A DNA stretch of 10,406 nt. Origin: Syntrophaceae bacterium UBA1062 (GTDB lineage: Bacteria > Desulfobacterota > Desulfomonilia > UBA1062). The stretch covers positions 1 to 10,406 of the forward strand of contig DCDF01000093.1 of NCBI GenBank assembly GCA_002316295.1. Direction: 5' to 3'. Below the pieces are notes generated by a model. It worked only from the letters and a program-made list of their open reading frames with translations. It searched no databases and was not told the origin of the DNA. Shown here piece by piece: positions 5,291 through 10,406 of the stretch; the first letter of the stretch is position 1, and every line of letters starts with the position of its first letter. The translations under genes were made by a program, and so were the position numbers.

Positions 5291-6280
5291 ATGCAGTCAT
5301 ATGGCTTGCAGGAAGCTGGGTTGAGAAAACAGGAAGAAGTGAAGACCTATGCCTGTTCTTTTCATGGGAAGGGCGGCACGCTTTTCGGCATTCAGATCGT
5401 GAACATGTTTCTCATCATTGTCACCCTAGGAGTCTATTATTTCTGGGGAAAGGTGAGGGTGAGAAACTACCTCTGGGCGCAGGCGGACCTTGGCGGGGAC
5501 AGGTTTTCCTACCATGGAACACCCAAAGAGGCCTTTTGGGGGTGGCTCAAGGCCGTCATGGTTTTCGGAATCCCGTTCATCCTGCTCCAGAATGCTCCGG
5601 CAATGCTCGGGGCGAACGTGCTCATCATCTCGCTCGGTGCATTCCTCTCACTTATCCTGATTATCCTGTTCATCCCCGTGGCCGTCGTCGGGATGAGGCG
5701 CTACCGGTTCAGCAGAACTTCCCTGCGAGGCGTCCGGTTTTCGTTCCGCGGGAGGTGGCGGAAGTTTGCACGGATATTCTACAGCTCCATGCTGTATAAG
5801 GTGCTTACCCTGAGCCTGTACTCGCCGTATTATGAGGCGCGCAAGGCAGCATTTTTCTTCGAGAACACCTATTACGGCAATGGCAGGTTCGGGTTTGACG
5901 GCAAGGGGAAGGACCTATTGGGGAAATATATCATCGGAATGCTTCTGGCCATACCGACGCTCATGCTTTCCCTGATATGGTACAGTACGGAAAAAACGAG
6001 ATACCTTTGGAACCACACGACCTTTCAGGGGGCGCGCTTCCGTTCCGACATCACATTCGGGGGGGTTCTCCGGCTTGTCCTGACCAGTTTTCTCCTGCTC
6101 GTCTGTACGCTGGGCTTCGGCGCCCCCTGGGTGAAAGTCAGGGTGCTCAGGTATTATCTGGGAAAATTGAGCCTTGTGGGATATCTTGACTTTGCCGGGA
6201 TAGCGCAGGATGCGCAGGAAGTGACAGCCACAGCCGAAGAGATCGGGGACTTCCTGGACATGGATTTTGACCTCGGCTGA
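5291..6280 (+). CDS. YjgN/DUF898 family multi-pass membrane protein
   Basis: A 329-residue inner-membrane protein of the DUF898 (YjgN) family, whose function is unknown. The start at 5291 follows AAAAGGAGG with a ten-base gap. Hydrophobic segments lie at residues about 31-52, 88-101, 106-135, 163-180, 213-231 and 257-279. Between them is a repeated amphipathic unit of the form R-x-Y/F-x-W/F-x-(N)T-x2-G-x-RF-x-F-x-G, seen at about 57-77, 137-155, 185-205 and 237-252, with a degenerate fifth copy near 285-300. The acidic C-terminal tail (TAEEIGDFLDMDFDLG) probably lies in the cytoplasm. The protein is somewhat shorter than the E. coli relative. It ends 14 bases before an M48 peptidase gene, so the two form an operon. 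This pairing recurs in proteobacteria as far as I recall, which suggests the peptidase acts on, or is organised by, this membrane protein. Confidence 0.9.
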   Translation: MQSYGLQEAGLRKQEEVKTYACSFHGKGGTLFGIQIVNMFLIIVTLGVYYFWGKVRVRNYLWAQADLGGDRFSYHGTPKEAFWGWLKAVMVFGIPFILLQNAPAMLGANVLIISLGAFLSLILIILFIPVAVVGMRRYRFSRTSLRGVRFSFRGRWRKFARIFYSSMLYKVLTLSLYSPYYEARKAAFFFENTYYGNGRFGFDGKGKDLLGKYIIGMLLAIPTLMLSLIWYSTEKTRYLWNHTTFQGARFRSDITFGGVLRLVLTSFLLLVCTLGFGAPWVKVRVLRYYLGKLSLVGYLDFAGIAQDAQEVTATAEEIGDFLDMDFDLG

Positions 6281-6294
6281 CGAAGAGAGGCATT

Positions 6295-7431
6295 GTGATC
6301 AGGATCATATGGGACGGCCACTACCTCGATGGGAAGACTGCTGAAAAGAAGCCGGCGTCAATCGAGCTGACGAGCGACAGCCTGAAAATCCGCGTGCCCG
6401 GCGGCGGGTATCGCGTATGGCCTTATCGCGAGATCCGGCAGGTCCATGGCTTCTATGGCGGGGAACCCGTCCGGCTGGAGCGGGGCGATGCGGCGCCCGA
6501 GATACTCATTATCGACGATCCCGAAATCCTCAGCAGCCTCCACGAGTTCTCGCCCGAGGCCGCCGGGCGTTTTCACAACCCGGCCTTCAGGCCTCTCCGC
6601 AGGAGGATGACCATCTATGCCGCCATAGGCATTGTGTGTGCGGGTTTGGGTATCTATTTCTGGGGCATACCGCTCATGGCAGAGCTTGCTGCCCCGCTTG
6701 TCCCCATGGAATGGGAAAAGAGGCTCGGCCGGTCAACCCTCTCGGTCCTCGCGCCCGAAGAGATGCAATGCACCGACCCGAAGCTCGATGAGGCCGTACG
6801 CCGGATTACCGAGATCCTTGCCGCCCGGGAGCCTCAATCGTATCCATTCAGGGTATATGTGGTGAAGTCTCCCATGATCAACGCGTTAGCGCTACCGGGA
6901 GGAAACATCATCATATTCAGCGGCCTGCTTGAGAAGACCGGCTCGCCCGAAGAGCTGGCCGGGGTCATTGCTCATGAGATCCAGCACATCACGAAGCGCC
7001 ACGCCCTGAAAAGGATCATCAAGGATTCTTCCACAGGCCTGATGATCAGCGCCGTAACAGGAGACGTGACCGGCGCCATGGTGTACGGCGCGAAGATCGC
7101 GCACATGCTCGCACAACTGCGCTACAGCCGGCAGGATGAAGAAGAGGCGGACAGGGAGGGGATGCATATGCTCATATCCGCGGGCATCGACCCGAACGGC
7201 ATGATCGGTTTTTTCGAGACCATGCAGGAGCAGGAGACAATGCCCGGGATACTGCAATATGTCGCCACGCACCCGGACACGGGTCGGAGGATCCTTCAGT
7301 TGAAACAGCTGGCGTCTGCAGCGGAGAAGGCCGGAGGAGAATACCGGAGTCTTCCCGGGAAACATGACTGGGACAGGCTCAGGAAAAGCTGTGCAGGGGA
7401 AATGACCGGGCCGCGAGTCCGGCCTGATTGA
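6295..7431 (+). CDS. Membrane-anchored M48-family zinc metallopeptidase with DUF7092-like N-terminal domain
   Basis: A 378-residue peptidase starting at a GTG (6295) with GAGAGG four bases upstream. Residues 1-95 form a cytosolic beta-rich domain (GHYLDGKTAEKKPA...YRVWPYREIRQV...VRLERG...IIDDPEIL) that matches what I know as DUF7092, found ahead of some M48 peptidases. A single membrane segment spans about 106-125 after a basic RRRM stop, placing the peptidase domain across the membrane. The catalytic site is complete: HEIQH (H227, E228, H231), with the third zinc ligand E282 in the EEEAD motif. NALALPGGNIIIFSGLL (196-212) and ATHPDTGRR (324-332) are typical of the BepA/LoiP-like branch rather than of HtpX, which has several membrane segments. 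Its likely role is envelope protein quality control or processing. It is co-transcribed with the YjgN-family gene. Confidence 0.92.
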   Translation: MIRIIWDGHYLDGKTAEKKPASIELTSDSLKIRVPGGGYRVWPYREIRQVHGFYGGEPVRLERGDAAPEILIIDDPEILSSLHEFSPEAAGRFHNPAFRPLRRRMTIYAAIGIVCAGLGIYFWGIPLMAELAAPLVPMEWEKRLGRSTLSVLAPEEMQCTDPKLDEAVRRITEILAAREPQSYPFRVYVVKSPMINALALPGGNIIIFSGLLEKTGSPEELAGVIAHEIQHITKRHALKRIIKDSSTGLMISAVTGDVTGAMVYGAKIAHMLAQLRYSRQDEEEADREGMHMLISAGIDPNGMIGFFETMQEQETMPGILQYVATHPDTGRRILQLKQLASAAEKAGGEYRSLPGKHDWDRLRKSCAGEMTGPRVRPD

Positions 7432-7543
7432 TTTCGCCTGCCCCGGGGATTATATTTGACCGTGCCGGAGCGGATGCATCGAACATCCCGATATGTCCGG
7501 GAGATAACGTTCCAGCACTATTTTTCTGATCGAGGGAGGTTTT

Positions 7544-8605
7544 ATGAATACACGGTACAGATTTTCTCTGCCGGTCTGTGCCCTTTTCGCCGCCGTCTTT
7601 TCTTTCTCTGCAGTCCCTTCCGGACACGCGGGCGTATCCGACCCGCTCGACGTGCAGGTGTCGAATATCAATTCGGGAGGCAGTTATTTCGCTTTCGTCC
7701 ATCTCACCGACCTCCACATCGGCGAGGGCTCGGCCGATTACGGGACGCCGGGGTATGAGGACGCCCCGCCTGCCGGTGATGTCGGCGTTCCTGCCCAGCT
7801 GCTGCGCAAGCAGGTCGACTGGATCAACGCGAACATCGATGCCTGCAACATCGATCTCGTCATCGTAACGGGAGACATCACCCAGAGCGGCGAGAGGTCG
7901 GAGTTCATGAAGGCTAGGGAAATACTCGACACCCTGACCGTGCCCTATGTCCCGATCCTCGGGAATCACGATGTCTGGCCCTACACCGGCAGCACGGAGG
8001 CGCCATACCCCTTCGGGGACCAGTACTTCAAAGAGGTGTTTGCATCCACGTTCAATAACCTGCAGAGCGTCATGCCCGGATGGAACAACGGGACCCGCCT
8101 CACCCGGGTCTGGAACCCCGAAGCCGGCTGCTACAGCTGGTTTCAGAACTTTTCCTTCACCTACGGGAGCTACCATTTCATGTGCTCGGATTTCGTGACG
8201 CGGGGGCACGCCCTGTCAGGAAGCGGTGCGAACCCTGAGGCCGATTTGCACAACTTCACCGGCGGGACCTGGCCGTGGTTCAGGTCGCGGTACGACAGCT
8301 ACCCTCACGAGAACCGGGACGATATCCTCATTTTCGCCCACCACCCGATGACCAAGGACCCCTGGAACGACATCTATTCGTTTTCCTATGGAGAGTACAA
8401 CACGGTGGCGAGCTTCCTCAATAACGACTCGCACAAATACAACACCGGGCTGTGGAATGCCGGGCACATGCATCGCAACTACACCTACAACGTGAGGACC
8501 CTCGGATTCCCGCCGAGCACCATCTGCCCGGGAATCGAAACCAACGCCGCAAAGGATGGCGGCGGCCACCTGAGGATCATCAAGGTCTGGAACGCATCGT
8601 TCTGA
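7544..8605 (+). CDS. Secreted calcineurin-like metallophosphoesterase
   Basis: A 353-residue exported phosphoesterase. The start at 7544 has GGGAGG four bases upstream. An N-terminal Sec signal (basic MNTRYRFS, hydrophobic core to about residue 24, cleavage likely after GHA at 29) directs it out of the cytoplasm. All five metal-binding blocks of the family are present in order: D56-L-H58, G110-D111, G140-N-H-D143, H266-H267 and G307-H-M-H310. They coordinate two metal ions for hydrolysis of a phosphomonoester or phosphodiester; the substrate cannot be told from sequence. The region between GNHD and AHHP is long and rich in aromatic residues and glycine (YSWFQNFSFTYGSYHF), which probably shapes substrate binding. 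The gene stands alone, 112 bases after the M48 gene and convergent with the YjgR-type ATPase. No clear promoter is seen in the gap; TTGACC at 7456 lacks a matching -10. Confidence 0.93.
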   Translation: MNTRYRFSLPVCALFAAVFSFSAVPSGHAGVSDPLDVQVSNINSGGSYFAFVHLTDLHIGEGSADYGTPGYEDAPPAGDVGVPAQLLRKQVDWINANIDACNIDLVIVTGDITQSGERSEFMKAREILDTLTVPYVPILGNHDVWPYTGSTEAPYPFGDQYFKEVFASTFNNLQSVMPGWNNGTRLTRVWNPEAGCYSWFQNFSFTYGSYHFMCSDFVTRGHALSGSGANPEADLHNFTGGTWPWFRSRYDSYPHENRDDILIFAHHPMTKDPWNDIYSFSYGEYNTVASFLNNDSHKYNTGLWNAGHMHRNYTYNVRTLGFPPSTICPGIETNAAKDGGGHLRIIKVWNASF

Positions 8606-8717
8606 GCCCGGAGAATCATCTGCCCATTCACTGTGCGGCCGGCGGCGGTTACTCCAGTCCCCCCGGGCGGGGAGCCTCGGCATCCACCCCCAAGGGTCTG
8701 AAGAGCAGTGTTGACGG

Positions 8718-10184
8718 CTACCTGCGCGAACCGCCCGTGAGAGAGCCTAGGACACCGCGGATCAGCTGCCTGCCGACCTGGCTGCCCACGGCGCGGGCAG
8801 CGCTGCCGGACAGGGACGTCAGGATGGTGTCGGTCCAGGAGCGTGCGGCGGCCGGCCGTTTTTTTCGGGAGGGAGCCTTGAATTCGGCCTGCTTGGTTTC
8901 CGCCGCCTTTTCCCTGAGCTTTTCATAGGCCGATTCGCGGTCGAAGGGCTTTTCGTAGCGGCCGTACATCGCGGAGCTCTGCACGGCTGAGCGCCGTTCG
9001 TCTGGCGTCAGGGGCCTGAGCCGGCTCTGCGGCGGGCGGATGAAAGCCCTCTGCACAACCGTGGGCGCGCCTTTTGAATCCAGGAAGGAAACCAGGGCTT
9101 CGCCCACCTCCAGCTCGGTGATGGCCCGCGCGACATCGAGATCCGGGCCGGCGCGAAAGGTATCGGCCGCGGCCTTCACGTTTTTCTGGTCACTGGGCGT
9201 GAAGGCGCGCAGGGCGTGCTGAACGCGGTTGCCCAGCTGGCCGAGCACCTTCGGGGGCAGATCAAGCGGATTCTGGGTGATGAAATACACCCCCACGCCC
9301 TTGGAGCGGATGAGGCGCACGACCTGCTCGATCTTGTCGACCAGAACCCCGGGCGCATCGTCGAAGAGCAGATGGGCCTCGTCGAGGAAGAAGACCAGGC
9401 CGGGCCTGTCCGGATCGCCGACCTCCGGGAGCTGCTCGAAGAGCTCCGAGAGCATCCAGAGCAGGAACGTGGCATAGAGCTTTGGAGACTGCATCAGCCG
9501 GTCGGCCGTGAAGATGTTGATAACCCCTCTGCCCGTATCGTCGGTCTGGATGAGGTCCTTCAGATCGAGCGCGGGCTCGCCGAAGAACCTGTCCGCGCCC
9601 TGCTGCTCCAGGTTCAGGAGATTGCGTTGGATGGCGCCGATGCTGGCCGGCGAGATATGCCCGTACTCGGTCGTGTACTCGTCCGCATTATCGCCCACGA
9701 ACCGGGACATGGCGCGCAGATCCTTGAGATCGAGCAGGAGCAGCCCGCTGTCGTCGGCAATCTTGTACACCAGCGAAAGCACCCCGCTCTGCGTCTCGTT
9801 GAGCATCAGGATGCGGCTCATCAAGAGGGGCCCCATCTCGGAAACCGTGGTCCGCACCGGGTGTCCCTGCTCGCCGAAGACATCCCAGAAGGCTACAGGG
9901 AATCCCTCGAAACGGAAATCCGCCAGCCCCAGGCTCTGGACGCGCTCTCTTACCTTGGGGTTGTCGCCGCCCGGAAAAGGCAGACCCGAGAGGTCGCCCT
10001 TCACGTCGGACATGAAGACCGGAACGCCTGCGGAGCTGAGCTGCTCGGCCACGGTCCTCAAGGTGACCGTCTTGCCCGTGCCGGTGGCGCCGGCGATGAG
10101 GCCGTGACGGTTGGCCATCTTCAGGTTCAAGGCTATGTCCCTGTCTGCCTTGGCGATAACGGGAGATTCCGGCAAGGCGCCCAT
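8718..10184 (-). CDS. yjgR: YjgR family (DUF853) HerA-like ATPase
   Basis: A 488-residue cytosolic P-loop ATPase matching E. coli YjgR in length and order of motifs. It starts at the ATG complementary to 10182-10184, with GGAGGG just upstream. Motifs seen are the N-terminal NRHGLIAGATGTGKT with Walker A at 32-39, MSDVKGDLSGL (58-68), LLLLDLKDLRAM (148-159), Walker B VFFLDEAHLLFDD (264-276), a sensor FITQNPLDLP (301-310) and an arginine-containing LGNRVQHALRAF (317-328). This is the HerA/FtsK-like hexameric fold, usually tied to DNA translocation, but YjgR proteins lack the HerA barrel and their role is unproven. The basic, alanine- and glycine-rich tail (from about 430) looks flexible. The gene is monocistronic: convergent with the phosphoesterase, with a 170-base gap on its upstream side. 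Confidence 0.95.
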   Translation of the reverse strand: MGALPESPVIAKADRDIALNLKMANRHGLIAGATGTGKTVTLRTVAEQLSSAGVPVFMSDVKGDLSGLPFPGGDNPKVRERVQSLGLADFRFEGFPVAFWDVFGEQGHPVRTTVSEMGPLLMSRILMLNETQSGVLSLVYKIADDSGLLLLDLKDLRAMSRFVGDNADEYTTEYGHISPASIGAIQRNLLNLEQQGADRFFGEPALDLKDLIQTDDTGRGVINIFTADRLMQSPKLYATFLLWMLSELFEQLPEVGDPDRPGLVFFLDEAHLLFDDAPGVLVDKIEQVVRLIRSKGVGVYFITQNPLDLPPKVLGQLGNRVQHALRAFTPSDQKNVKAAADTFRAGPDLDVARAITELEVGEALVSFLDSKGAPTVVQRAFIRPPQSRLRPLTPDERRSAVQSSAMYGRYEKPFDRESAYEKLREKAAETKQAEFKAPSRKKRPAAARSWTDTILTSLSGSAARAVGSQVGRQLIRGVLGSLTGGSRR

Positions 10185-10290
10185 GTTCCCTCCGATCTGT
10201 TCGAAAAAACGGACAAGCGACTATACAATAATAAATGGGGGGATGAGCAGGCCTTTCAATCGCCGCTTCCTTTACCGGGAAACAGGCGGA

Positions 10291-10316
10291 GGGGCAGGCG
10301 GTGTTTCACCTGCCCC
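10291..10316 (-). repeat. Hairpin beyond the right-edge gene and upstream of yjgR
   Basis: GGGGCAGG (10291-10298) pairs with CCTGCCCC (10309-10316) around a 10-base loop. On the minus strand it lies about 42 bases past the stop of the putative gene at the window edge. It could act as its terminator, but only a short TTT follows. It is also upstream of yjgR, so a leader role is possible. Confidence 0.4.
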
Positions 10317-10357
10317 CCTGTGTTCATGTCGATCGGGAGAAAACCTGTGCAGGGAAA

Positions 10358-10406
10358 TCAGTCGGGCGCCGGCACGTAGAGCCACAAGTCATTGAGCCGT
10401 CCAGAG
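10358..10406 (-). CDS. Possible last codons of a minus-strand gene cut by the window edge
   Basis: Reading the minus strand from the right edge, one frame gives SGRLNDLWLYVPAPD and then a TGA at 10358-10360, followed by a hairpin at 10291-10316. The LNDLWLYVP wording resembles a Kelch-type beta-propeller blade, where NDLW plus an aromatic is common. Only 15 residues are visible, so this is a suggestion: the rest of the gene would lie beyond the window, co-directional with yjgR. Confidence 0.35.
   Translation of the reverse strand, partial: SGRLNDLWLYVPAPD

Noticed and set aside
7379..8209. Minus-strand open frame (276 codons) opposite the phosphoesterase
   Set aside because: The plus strand carries all five metallophosphoesterase motifs and a signal peptide. 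The antisense frame shows no family and no ribosome-binding site.
8606..8717. Terminator between the phosphoesterase and yjgR
   Set aside because: Only a five-pair TCCCC/GGGGA stem is visible and there is no T-run on either strand, although some 3' end must lie here.
9216..10379. Long plus-strand open frame (387 codons) opposite yjgR
   Set aside because: It mirrors the YjgR coding sequence, which has complete Walker motifs. Long antisense frames are expected in GC-rich coding DNA.

Overview
This is a chromosomal-looking, GC-rich window from a bacterium. The gene content includes a TetR regulator paired with a cysteine-rich 4Fe-4S protein, a Tat-exported DUF362 protein, the YjgN/M48 pair and YjgR. 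Together these suggest an anaerobic Gram-negative such as a deltaproteobacterium (Desulfobacterota) or a relative. That placement is inferred from protein families, not from a marker gene. There are no rRNA or tRNA genes, insertion sequences, CRISPR arrays or phage genes.

Region 1 (1-2232, + strand): the 3' part of a TetR-family regulator cut by the window edge. Two bases later comes a small cysteine-containing protein that resembles DUF6125, and after a 123-base gap a winged-helix protein with a 2x[4Fe-4S] ferredoxin domain and many extra cysteines. The three read like one regulated redox or stress unit. This is the least understood part of the window.

Region 2 (2233-3780): a convergent intergenic stretch holding a nested hairpin, then a minus-strand DUF362 protein with a twin-arginine signal, a strong Shine-Dalgarno and a good sigma-70-type promoter.

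Region 3 (3781-4803): a doubtful 55-codon ORF, a clear YwbE-family gene, a bidirectional terminator, and a convergent minus-strand AHSA1/SRPBCC gene. Upstream of that gene (4804-5290) lies a 487-base stretch without a convincing gene. It holds an 8-bp hairpin, an AT-rich patch and half-sites of a 13-bp inverted repeat.

Region 4 (5291-7431, + strand): a two-gene operon of a multi-pass DUF898/YjgN membrane protein with internal repeats and a membrane-anchored M48 zinc metallopeptidase.

Region 5 (7544-10406): a secreted calcineurin-like metallophosphoesterase (+), a convergent YjgR-type HerA-like ATPase (-), and at the right edge what is probably the last few codons of another minus-strand gene.

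The genes do not form one pathway. The window is a set of short, mostly independent transcription units. The two with a shared-function argument from spacing are TetR/DUF6125-like/ferredoxin and YjgN/M48.
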